Shown here piece by piece: positions 1 to 5,409 of a DNA stretch of 5,409 nt. The position numbers were made by a program, and so were the translations under genes. The stretch comes from Caulobacteraceae bacterium (GTDB lineage: Bacteria > Pseudomonadota > Alphaproteobacteria > Caulobacterales > Caulobacteraceae). Every line of letters starts with the position of its first letter. Positions within the stretch are counted from its first letter, which is position 1. Under the pieces are notes generated by a model that worked only from the letters and a program-made list of their open reading frames with translations, was not told the DNA's origin and did no database searches. The DNA lies in the NCBI GenBank assembly GCA_947501315.1, contig CANMXH010000154.1:1-5409 (forward strand). Reading direction: 5' to 3'.

Positions 1-261
1 CAGATGGACCAGGGCGTCCAGATCAAAACGCAACCGCGTCGCTTCGCGCCGGCTGAGCGAGCCATTGCGTTCGCCCCGGTCGATGCGGCGATCCAGCTGG
101 TATTTGCGCTGGCTGATGTTCTGCCAGCTGCCGCCCCGGTCCTGTTCATAACGACCGCCGCGATCCTCATAATGGCGCGGGCCGTAGGACTGGGCCATGG
201 CGGGGACCGCGACGGACGCCGCAGCCAGGGCGAGGGCGGGGATGAGAAACTTCTTCATCAT
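1..261 (-). CDS. small exported Arg-rich protein, 3' end beyond window
   Basis: This is a partial gene read leftwards. The first 87 codons are present and the frame is still open at the left edge. The start is ATG at 261-259, preceded by AAGGAG at 274-269 with a 7-nt spacer; the next codon is also ATG and cannot be excluded. The N-terminus is a clear Sec signal peptide: MMKK, a hydrophobic Ala/Leu/Val core at residues 5-19, then P-A-M-A before Q24, giving likely cleavage after A23. The mature part is hydrophilic, with a Tyr/Gly/Arg-rich linker (about 25-44) followed by a probably helical Arg/Asp/Glu-rich stretch with RRIDRGERNGSLSRREATRL at about residues 58-77. Small exported proteins with this 'RID.G...GSLTRREA.RLR' style are, as I recall, common hypothetical proteins in Caulobacterales; no function is known to me. 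It is divergent from the PepSY-regulator-kinase unit and has a regulator-like direct repeat upstream (331-347), so it may be a target of that system. Location in the periplasm is inferred. Confidence 0.85.
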   Translation of the reverse strand, partial: MMKKFLIPALALAAASVAVPAMAQSYGPRHYEDRGGRYEQDRGGSWQNISQRKYQLDRRIDRGERNGSLSRREATRLRFDLDALVHL

Positions 262-330
262 CGGACTTCTCCTTGAGCGTTCCACGCGGACCGGGGTGGC
301 CGGCGTTGAGGTGAGAAGACCATTCCCCGG

Positions 331-348
331 CTGAGCCCGACCTGAACG
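331..348 (-). promoter_or_regulatory. putative PhoP/OmpR-class operator (direct repeat) for the leftward gene
   Basis: Read on the minus strand this is CGTTCAGGTCGGGCTCAG: GTTCAG (347-342), a 5-bp spacer and GCTCAG (336-331), so the half-sites repeat with an 11-bp period. That geometry matches tandem sites bound by dimers of OmpR/PhoB-family regulators such as the enterobacterial PhoP box. It points towards the minus-strand gene, ending 69 nt before its start codon. About 10 bp downstream the -10 position would fall near 320-314, where only a poor hexamer is visible. Its half-site matches those of the repeat at 477-493 except for one base, which is the main support. Binding by the response regulator encoded at 815-1495 is inferred. 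Confidence 0.45.
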
Positions 349-475
349 GAGCGTGTCAGCTTCCATTCATCGGCATGAATTCGTCGACACATCGTCCTGG
401 CGCTGCCGGGCGGACAAATCCTCGCCGCGCGCGCAGGGAGAGGCGGCGCAAGACGTGAAATATGTCTACACTGGC

Positions 476-493
476 TGTTCAGCCGTCGTTCAG
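476..493 (+). promoter_or_regulatory. putative PhoP/OmpR-class operator (direct repeat) for the PepSY-regulator-kinase operon
   Basis: The sequence TGTTCAGCCGTCGTTCAG contains two perfect GTTCAG half-sites (477-482 and 488-493) separated by 5 bp, an 11-bp period. The enterobacterial PhoP box has the same layout, (T/G)GTTTA-N5-(T/G)GTTTA. The box ends 24 nt before the ATG at 518. If it acts like a PhoP-class activator site overlapping the -35 region, the -10 would lie near 504-509 (CTAGAC, a weak match), and transcription would begin almost at the ATG. Autoregulation by the downstream response regulator is the natural inference. The box is also flanked by a 6-bp inverted repeat (CTGGCT 471-476, AGCCAG 494-499). 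Confidence 0.5.
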
Positions 494-517
494 AGCCAGG
501 GCCCTAGACCGCTTTTC

Positions 518-814
518 ATGATCCATCCGTCCACCCTGCTGCTCGCAGTCCTGATCGCCGCCGCGCCCCTGTCGCCGGCGGCCGCGCAGGATCGTGGCCT
601 TCGCGGCGACCGTGCGGATCGTCAACAGCAGGATGACCAGCCCCGGGTCAGCGTCGGGGAGGCGGTCCAGCGCGCTTCCGCGGGCCGCCCGGGCCGTTTT
701 CTGGGGGCCAGTAATCGCGGTGACACCATCGTCGTTCGCTGGGAGTATCCCGGTGGCCGCGTCGCCGACATCATCGTGGACGCCCGCACCGGCCGGGTTG
801 TGGGAGAACGCTGA
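518..814 (+). CDS. exported PepSY-domain protein, candidate FeuN-like modulator of the adjacent kinase
   Basis: The product is 98 aa with a Sec signal peptide: short N-region, hydrophobic core at residues 6-16, and P-A-A-A before Q24, giving likely cleavage after A23. A charged, Gln-rich linker (25-42) leads into a single PepSY domain (about 43-96): 'VSVGEAVQRA' helix, then strands around IVVRWEY, and the hallmark ending 'DIIVDARTGRVVGE'. The ATG at 518 was chosen because it begins the signal peptide; the frame is open upstream to a GTG at 353, but that extension is not signal-like. No good Shine-Dalgarno precedes 518, so a leaderless mRNA is possible. The stop at 812-814 directly abuts the regulator ATG at 815, indicating translational coupling. 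Family knowledge: PepSY proteins are often periplasmic inhibitors or ligands, and rhizobial FeuN is a small periplasmic repressor of FeuQ signalling encoded directly before feuP. The same role here is inferred from position and export signal, not from demonstrated homology. Confidence 0.85.
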   Translation: MIHPSTLLLAVLIAAAPLSPAAAQDRGLRGDRADRQQQDDQPRVSVGEAVQRASAGRPGRFLGASNRGDTIVVRWEYPGGRVADIIVDARTGRVVGER

Positions 815-1495
815 ATGCGAGTCTTGCTTGTCGAGGACGATGTTGACCTGTCGCGCCAGCTGAAACTGGCCCTGGGCGACGCCGGCTATGCCGTGGACCA
901 TGCTGCGGACGGCGAGGAAGCCCATTTCCTCGGCGACACGGAACCCTATGACGTGGTGGTGCTGGACCTGGGCCTGCCCAGGATCGACGGCGTTTCGGTG
1001 CTGGAGCGCTGGCGGCGCGACGGCAAGACCACGCCCGTGCTGATCCTGACCGCGCGCGGGGCCTGGTCCGACAAGGTGTCGGGCTTTGACGCCGGGGCCG
1101 ACGACTATCTGACCAAGCCCTTCCACACCGAGGAACTGCTGGCCCGTCTGCGGGCCCTGCTGCGACGGTCCGCGGGCATCGCCTCGGCGACCCTGTCGTG
1201 CGGCGGCCTGCGCCTCGACCCGAAGGCGGCCCGTGCCACGGTCAATGGCGAGCCCCTGCGGCTGACCTCGCTGGAATACCGGCTACTGCACTATGTGATG
1301 ATGCATCAGGGCCGGGTGATCAGTCGCACCGAACTGGTCGAGCATCTTTACGATCAGGATTTCGACCGCGATTCCAACACGATCGAAGTCTTCGTCGGTC
1401 GGCTGCGCAAGAAGATCGGGGCGGACCGCATCGAGACCGTGCGCGGACTGGGCTATCGCCTGACGCCGTTGGCCGGGGAGTCCGACGGGACGTGA
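815..1495 (+). CDS. feuP: PhoP/FeuP-like OmpR-family response regulator
   Basis: This 226-aa DNA-binding response regulator has the normal length for the OmpR/PhoB family. The receiver domain (about 1-115) shows the acidic pocket D8-D9, phospho-acceptor D51 in 'VVVLDLGLPRIDG', switch threonine T79 and K101 in 'YLTKPF'. The stretch 'ARGAWSDKVSGFDAGADD' (about 80-97) is typical of alphaproteobacterial PhoP/FeuP regulators. The winged-helix domain (about 128-220) carries 'LTSLEYRLL', the recognition-helix region 'DSNTIEVFVGRLRKKI' and the terminal wing 'TVRGLGYRL'. A good ribosome site, GGGAG at 802-806, lies 8 nt before the ATG inside the end of the PepSY gene. The stop overlaps the GTG start of the kinase. 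The regulator is expected to be phosphorylated by that kinase and to bind 11-bp-spaced direct repeats such as those at 331-347 and 477-493. The symbol rests on similarity plus the kinase-ccm synteny; phoP would be an equally usual label. Confidence 0.93.
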   Translation: MRVLLVEDDVDLSRQLKLALGDAGYAVDHAADGEEAHFLGDTEPYDVVVLDLGLPRIDGVSVLERWRRDGKTTPVLILTARGAWSDKVSGFDAGADDYLTKPFHTEELLARLRALLRRSAGIASATLSCGGLRLDPKAARATVNGEPLRLTSLEYRLLHYVMMHQGRVISRTELVEHLYDQDFDRDSNTIEVFVGRLRKKIGADRIETVRGLGYRLTPLAGESDGT

Positions 1496-2940
1496 CGGAA
1501 CGGGCGGGGGACGTATCGGCTCCGGCCCGGGACCGGTCCTGGGACCGCTGGTTCGGGCGACCGGGCCGCAGCCTGACCCGCCGGCTGATCTGGCTGGCCT
1601 CTGCGTGGATCGTTCTGGCGCTTGTGCTGACCGGCTGGGCCTTGACCAGCCAATACCAGGAATCGGCACTGCGCCGGCTCGGCAATGAGCTGGGCGACAC
1701 CCTCGACGAGGTGGTGATCGCAACCAATGCCGGGCCTGACGGCATCGTCGTGGCGGAGATCCGGGACGCCCGGACGGATCGGGCCTTGTCCGGGAAATAC
1801 TGGGCCGTGGCCGAGTTGGATGGCACGGGCGGGGTTCGGGTCATCGCCGGCTCACCCTCCCTGGCCGGCGAACAGCTGGCCGTCCCGCGAGAGCTGCCGG
1901 ACCGGCTCATGGCTGCGACCGGCACCATGATCAGCTTCAACGATCCTGGCTTCCTGAGACCGCCGCTGCGACAGCCGCTACGCGTCGCCGCCAGCCTCAA
2001 GTCGCTGCCCGGCCGTCGCGAGCCGCTCGTGTTCATGGCGGCGATCGACCGGACCAATATCGAGAATGACACGCGCCAGTTCGCGACCTTTACCTGGTCC
2101 TCGCTGCTGATCCTCGGACTCGGCCTGGTCATCGCCGTCTTCCTTCAGGTGCAGATCGGCCTGCGTCCACTGTTCAGCCTGCGGAACGAGATCGCCGACG
2201 TCCGCAAGGGCAAGGCTGCCCGGATCGTCCACAGCTATCCCATGGAAATCCAGCCGTTGGCCGAACAGGTCAACCGGCTGCTCGACCACAATCAGGAGAC
2301 GGTCGAGCGCCAGCGTACCCACGTCGGCAACCTCGCCCATGCGCTGAAGACACCGCTCTCGGTCATGCTGGCCGAGGCCGGGACGCAGACGGGTATCCTG
2401 CCCGACATGGTCCGCAAACAGACCGAGGTGATGAAGGCCCAGGTCGATCACCACCTGCGCCGCGCCCGCGCCGCCGCCCGGGCCCAGCTGCTGGGGGAAC
2501 GCACCCCCATCGCCGAGGTGCTGGATGAGATGGCGGTCATGCTCGAGCGCGTCTTCGAGGAGAAGTCTGTCGAGATCGACTGGCGCGCGCCGGACGAGCT
2601 TGGTTTCCGGGGCGAGCGTCAGGACCTGCAGGAAATCCTCGGCAATCTGATGGAAAATGCCTGCAAATGGGCGAAGCGCCGCGTCCGAATCTCTGCCGGT
2701 CCGACCGGTCTCGGTCAGATGGTGGTGGTGGTGGAGGACGACGGCCCCGGCCTGCCGGCCGACCAGCGCGATGCGGCTCTGGAGCGGGGCGCCCGCCTGG
2801 ACGAAACCACGCCGGGCTCCGGTCTTGGCCTTTCCATCGTGGTCGAGCTGACGCGCGCCTACGGCGGCAGTATCACCCTTGCTGACAGTGATCTCGGCGG
2901 TCTGAAAGTGCTGCTGGAGTTGCCCGCAGCAGAGGCCTGA
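1492..2940 (+). CDS. feuQ: PhoQ/FeuQ-like sensor histidine kinase
   Basis: This is a 482-aa inner-membrane sensor kinase. The start is GTG at 1492, overlapping the regulator stop in GTGA; GGGGAG at 1475-1480 is a plausible ribosome site, and no in-frame ATG occurs before the first membrane segment. TM1 is at about residues 31-51, a periplasmic sensor region spans about 53-198, TM2 is at about 199-220, and a HAMP-like linker follows from about 222. The H-box 'NLAHALKTPLSV' has the phospho-acceptor H283 and is the form typical of PhoQ/FeuQ kinases. The ATPase domain shows the N-box 'GNLMENACKWA' (N389), the G1 box 'EDDGPGLP' (D417, G418, G420) and the G2 box 'TPGSGLGLSIV' (about 440-450). All catalytic motifs are intact. 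Family: PhoQ senses divalent cations, acid and cationic peptides; FeuQ acts in osmoadaptation with FeuP. The stimulus here cannot be read from the sequence. The exported PepSY protein encoded two genes upstream is a candidate periplasmic partner. Confidence 0.92.
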   Translation: MTERAGDVSAPARDRSWDRWFGRPGRSLTRRLIWLASAWIVLALVLTGWALTSQYQESALRRLGNELGDTLDEVVIATNAGPDGIVVAEIRDARTDRALSGKYWAVAELDGTGGVRVIAGSPSLAGEQLAVPRELPDRLMAATGTMISFNDPGFLRPPLRQPLRVAASLKSLPGRREPLVFMAAIDRTNIENDTRQFATFTWSSLLILGLGLVIAVFLQVQIGLRPLFSLRNEIADVRKGKAARIVHSYPMEIQPLAEQVNRLLDHNQETVERQRTHVGNLAHALKTPLSVMLAEAGTQTGILPDMVRKQTEVMKAQVDHHLRRARAAARAQLLGERTPIAEVLDEMAVMLERVFEEKSVEIDWRAPDELGFRGERQDLQEILGNLMENACKWAKRRVRISAGPTGLGQMVVVVEDDGPGLPADQRDAALERGARLDETTPGSGLGLSIVVELTRAYGGSITLADSDLGGLKVLLELPAAEA

Positions 2941-3021
2941 CTTCATCCGTCGGAAAAGCGATTGTTAATCCCGCCCGCCTAAACTCCGACCCGCCGGCGC
3001 AAGGCCGGTCGGGGATCTGTC

Positions 3022-4383
3022 ATGGCCGGGCTCTCCAGTGCCCATCGTACCGCACTGTCTGCCCTTCTGGCCCGGTGTCCTGACGTTGCGCTCAGGGCCG
3101 TGTCCGCGTCAGTGGCGTCCGCGGCTGGCAGCCAGGCCGCGGAAATGCGAGCCCTGATCGGCGAGGAGTTTCGTGACCGCGAACGCTGCGAACGGGTCCT
3201 GAAGCCGCTGGTTCCGATGTTCCGCGCGCGCGCGGACGGCATCGTCGCCATGACCTTTCCGCCACATATCCTGCCGCGTCTTTGGCGTGCCGCAAGCGCG
3301 CGCGAGCCTGCCCTTCTGCAACATCTGGAAGGGGATGAGCCCGCGGCCACGATGGTGGCGGATCGTCTCTGCCGGGCCGCGGCCAGCGCCGTCCGTGACC
3401 AGCCTGACCTGATCTGGCCGCCCGGGGGCGATGAGGCCGCCCGTCAGAAAGGTCTCGACGACCTGACGGCCTGCCTCGATCTGGCCCATCTCGCGCGCCG
3501 TGGCCTGCCTTCTCTCGAAATCTGGGTCAAGCGCCCCGACGGCGACCAGATCGCAGCGCTGCGCCTGCTGTTCAGGGACTGCGCCGACGCGCGCGTTGAC
3601 GGCGCTCCACGCGTGCTGGAGATGCTGTTCGCCCAACTGCCGGATGCCGTCCTGACCCTTCGGATCGTTGCCCTGGCCTCACTGGCAGCCGGTCAAGACA
3701 GCCTCCTCGGCGAGTCGGAGATGTCCGGCTTCGTTGATCGACTGATCGCCGGCGTCGATCTCCGTGCGCGCAGGATCAAGGCGTTCAAACCCGGTGCCGA
3801 TCTGGCTCAGGTCGATGCGGTGATCGCCGATTTCAACTGGTGCGCGGGTGTGCTCGGTGAACTGGATGTGACCCTGTCGCTTGACCCGGGCAGCGCCTGG
3901 GGCAAGTCGGTGCGGGACGCGCGGGGCACCATTGCCGGACGCATGTCCAGCCTGCTCCGCGCGGCGGACAAGGCGGTGAACCTTGCCTTGCCGATGGAGC
4001 AGGTGAAGATCGGCCGGCTCATGAACCGCGCGGTTCCCCGTCTGTCGACACGGGTCGACGGCCCTTCTGTCGAAGCCGCCCTGAGCCTGCTGAGCCTGGT
4101 CGGATCTGCACGCGGACCTGCCTCGACCTTCGGCTGCGAGGCAGACCGCAAGACACTGGTTTCCGCCCTTGGCGACCGGCTGTTGGACTACGCCGACCAG
4201 ACGCTTCGGATGATCCGTGAAGGCGCGGTCGAGGGCGAGACCCACGCGTTCGAACTTATCGAACTGGCCGCGCTTTGCCTCGATCGCATCGACGCCGACG
4301 AGGCCGCCCATACGGTGCGGCGTCGGGCCGCGGCCGCAAGGGTGCCAGTAAAGGGCGCCGGGGCCTCGTCGCAGGCGGCATGA
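3022..4383 (+). CDS. unrecognised 453-aa soluble helical protein
   Basis: I do not recognise a family. The ATG at 3022 has GGGGA at 3011-3015 with a 6-nt spacer. Codon use and high third-position GC match the neighbours, so it is a real gene. There is no signal peptide and no convincing membrane segment, so it is probably cytoplasmic. The sequence is almost entirely amphipathic helix rich in Ala, Leu, Arg and Asp, with few glycine turns. Helical stretches such as 'DAVLTLRIVALASLAAG' (about 209-225) and 'ALSLLSLVGSA' alternate with charged ones. Scattered single cysteines form no CxxC motif, and there is no Walker, kinase or other catalytic signature. It could be a helical-repeat scaffold or interaction protein. 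It lies 81 bp after the kinase and 17 bp before ccmI, so it may be co-transcribed with the cytochrome c maturation genes. A link to haem delivery or to the two-component system would be guesswork. I considered the alphaproteobacterial DUF2336 helical family but saw no motif I can name. Confidence 0.8.
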   Translation: MAGLSSAHRTALSALLARCPDVALRAVSASVASAAGSQAAEMRALIGEEFRDRERCERVLKPLVPMFRARADGIVAMTFPPHILPRLWRAASAREPALLQHLEGDEPAATMVADRLCRAAASAVRDQPDLIWPPGGDEAARQKGLDDLTACLDLAHLARRGLPSLEIWVKRPDGDQIAALRLLFRDCADARVDGAPRVLEMLFAQLPDAVLTLRIVALASLAAGQDSLLGESEMSGFVDRLIAGVDLRARRIKAFKPGADLAQVDAVIADFNWCAGVLGELDVTLSLDPGSAWGKSVRDARGTIAGRMSSLLRAADKAVNLALPMEQVKIGRLMNRAVPRLSTRVDGPSVEAALSLLSLVGSARGPASTFGCEADRKTLVSALGDRLLDYADQTLRMIREGAVEGETHAFELIELAALCLDRIDADEAAHTVRRRAAAARVPVKGAGASSQAA

Positions 4384-4400
4384 TCGGCTAGACGGTCGGG

Positions 4401-5210
4401 ATGACGGCATTCTGGATCATGGCGGCCCTGATGACGGCCCTCGCCGGTCTGTGCACTCTGGCCGGTGCGCGACGCGGTGCCGACGGCGAGGAGACTGTTT
4501 CCGCCGAGGCCGAACTGGCTGAACTGGATCGACTGAAGGCGCGTGGACTGCTTGACGAAGCCGCATGGACGGCGGCCCGGGCCGAGTCCGGTCGACGGAT
4601 TCTCGCTTCCGACCGGGCAACCGCGCCTGTGCGGGCTGGAACCCGGGACCGGTTCATGGTGCTCGGCGGACTGGCCTGCACCGCCGCTGCCGCCCTGGTC
4701 CTCTATGTCCTGGTCGGCACGCCCGGCCTGCCGGACCAGGCCTATGAGCGACGTGTAGACCAGTGGACCACCGAACTGGAGACGCTTCAGCCCCCGCAGG
4801 TCGCGGCCGTGGCGGCCCGGGTGGTGAAAGAGCGGCCGAACGATCATGAGGCCCTGGCCATGCTCGGGGCGGCGCGATTCCAGGCCGGCGACCCGATCGG
4901 CGCGGCCTCGGCCTTCCGCCGGGCCCTGGCGCTGCAACCTGACGATGCCCAAAGCTGGGCGCGGCTCGGTGAGAGTCTGACCCGGGCCAACGGCGGTGTG
5001 GTCGGCGGCGACGCGGAAGCCGCCTTCGCCCAGGCCCTGCGTCGGGACCCGGGTCAGCTGGGCGCGCGCTATTTCCTCGGCGAGGCGGCGCTGGCCCGCA
5101 ATGAGTTGGACAGGGTCCGGGCCATGTGGGGGCCGTTGATCGCAGCGCTCGACCCGGCCGATCCGCGCCGGCTGGATCTGCAACGTCGTATGCCGGGAGA
5201 GCCGGAATGA
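4401..5210 (+). CDS. ccmI: cytochrome c maturation protein CcmI/CycH (short form)
   Basis: This 269-aa inner-membrane protein has the standard CcmI layout: TM1 at about residues 2-22, a cytoplasmic loop with heptad-like Leu/Ala/Glu pattern ('EAELAELDRLKARGLLDEAA', about 36-55), TM2 at about 85-105, and directly after it the family-typical 'GTPGLPDQAYERR' (106-118). The periplasmic C-terminal part contains TPR-like units from about 144 on ('ALAMLGAARFQAGD', 'AASAFRRALALQPDD', 'RYFLGEAALARNELD'). CcmI binds apocytochrome c and hands it to the CcmFH haem lyase in System I maturation. Alphaproteobacterial CcmI/CycH proteins are often well over 350 aa, so this copy has a reduced periplasmic region, but the C-terminus looks complete and couples into ccmE by an ATGA overlap. 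The start ATG at 4401 follows only a weak GGTCGGG ribosome site. Confidence 0.9.
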   Translation: MTAFWIMAALMTALAGLCTLAGARRGADGEETVSAEAELAELDRLKARGLLDEAAWTAARAESGRRILASDRATAPVRAGTRDRFMVLGGLACTAAAALVLYVLVGTPGLPDQAYERRVDQWTTELETLQPPQVAAVAARVVKERPNDHEALAMLGAARFQAGDPIGAASAFRRALALQPDDAQSWARLGESLTRANGGVVGGDAEAAFAQALRRDPGQLGARYFLGEAALARNELDRVRAMWGPLIAALDPADPRRLDLQRRMPGEPE

Positions 5211-5409
5211 ACTGGCTGCCCAGATCGCCCAAGGCGCGCCGCCGCCTGTGGGTGGTGGCTGTTGTCGCTCCGGTGCTGGCTGTCGCCGTCGGCCTGTCGC
5301 TTTACGCCATGCGGGACAGCGTGACCTTCTTCTTCTCCCCGTCCGAGGCCACGGCCGAGACGGCACCGGCCGGACGGGTCGTTCGTCTGGGGGGGCTGGT
5401 CGAGGCCGG
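5207..5409 (+). CDS. ccmE: haem chaperone CcmE/CycJ, N-terminal part
   Basis: The first 67 codons are present and the gene continues beyond the right edge. The ATG at 5207 overlaps the ccmI stop (ATGA) and has GGGAGA at 5195-5200 with a 6-nt spacer. The protein begins with a basic cytoplasmic tail (residues 1-13, KARRR), one uncleaved membrane anchor (about 14-34), then the CcmE-typical 'YAMRDSVTFFFSPSEA' (33-48) and 'VVRLGGLVEAG', the start of the OB-fold domain. CcmE is the periplasmic haem chaperone of System I; it receives haem via CcmC/CcmD and the CcmAB transporter and delivers it to CcmF. The haem-binding HxxxY motif lies later in the protein and is outside the window, so catalytic integrity cannot be judged. 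By order in related genomes, ccmF and ccmH should follow. Confidence 0.93.
   Translation, partial: MNWLPRSPKARRRLWVVAVVAPVLAVAVGLSLYAMRDSVTFFFSPSEATAETAPAGRVVRLGGLVEA

Noticed and set aside
353..517. Upstream in-frame extension of the PepSY gene to a GTG at 353
   Set aside because: The extension would bury the signal peptide behind 55 non-signal residues, lacks a clear ribosome site, and covers the operator-like repeat and dyad; the ATG at 518 begins a standard signal peptide.
479..1126. Long open frame on the minus strand opposite the PepSY and regulator genes
   Set aside because: It is a shadow of high-GC coding sequence; its translation has no domain or plausible composition, while the plus-strand genes are unmistakable.
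2719..2735. GTG triplet run in the kinase gene as a microsatellite
   Set aside because: It encodes the Val strand directly before the G1 box (EDDGPG) and is explained by protein sequence and codon bias.
1978..2946. Minus-strand open frame of 322 codons opposite the kinase
   Set aside because: The kinase on the plus strand has all catalytic motifs; the opposite frame is a codon-bias artefact.
2961..2985. TTAA...TAAA pattern before the 453-aa gene as a CtrA site or sigma-70 promoter
   Set aside because: CtrA boxes need TTAA-N7-TTAA, but the spacing here is 11 bp; read as -35/-10 (TTGTTA, TAAACT) the spacer is only 12 bp.
4380..4391. Three-codon ATG-ATC-GGC-TAG frame overlapping the stop of the 453-aa gene
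   Set aside because: It is too short to interpret, and the ccmI start at 4401 explains the junction.
4188..5366. Minus-strand open frame of 392 codons opposite ccmI and ccmE
   Set aside because: Its translation is low-complexity Arg/Pro/Gly-rich sequence, and ccmI and ccmE are clear on the other strand.

Overview
The window is GC-rich (about two thirds G+C by eye) and densely packed. It looks like a chromosomal segment of an alphaproteobacterium, most likely a Caulobacterales member such as Brevundimonas or Caulobacter. That placement is inferred from the PhoP/FeuP-type two-component pair, the ccm (cyc) cytochrome c maturation genes downstream, the CcmE N-terminus and the base composition. 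No RNA gene, mobile element or CRISPR array was seen.

Layout: (1) at 1-261 on the minus strand is the N-terminal part of a small exported, arginine-rich protein that runs off the left edge. (2) A divergent intergenic region at 262-517 holds two 6+6 bp direct repeats of 11 bp periodicity, one facing each flanking gene. These look like binding sites for an OmpR/PhoP-class regulator. (3) A tightly packed three-gene unit on the plus strand runs from 518 to 2940: a 98-aa exported PepSY-domain protein, a PhoP/FeuP-like response regulator (0 bp gap) and a PhoQ/FeuQ-like sensor kinase (4 bp overlap). (4) After an 81-bp gap comes a 453-aa soluble, helical protein that I do not recognise (3022-4383). 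(5) 17 bp later come ccmI/cycH (4401-5210) and, with a 4-bp overlap, the 5' part of ccmE/cycJ (5207 to the right edge).

Likely logic: the PepSY protein, regulator and kinase form a three-part envelope-sensing system like the rhizobial FeuN-FeuP-FeuQ module, in which a small periplasmic protein restrains the kinase. The regulator probably controls its own operon through the repeat at 477-493 and the divergent exported protein through the repeat at 331-347. A feuPQ-like pair upstream of cycHJ recalls the rhizobial feuPQ-cycHJKL arrangement, which supports the FeuPQ assignment. The 453-aa protein inserted between the two modules is the least explained gene.

The points most worth following up are the paired operator-like repeats and the PepSY third component. 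All functional claims rest on motif reading without database searches.
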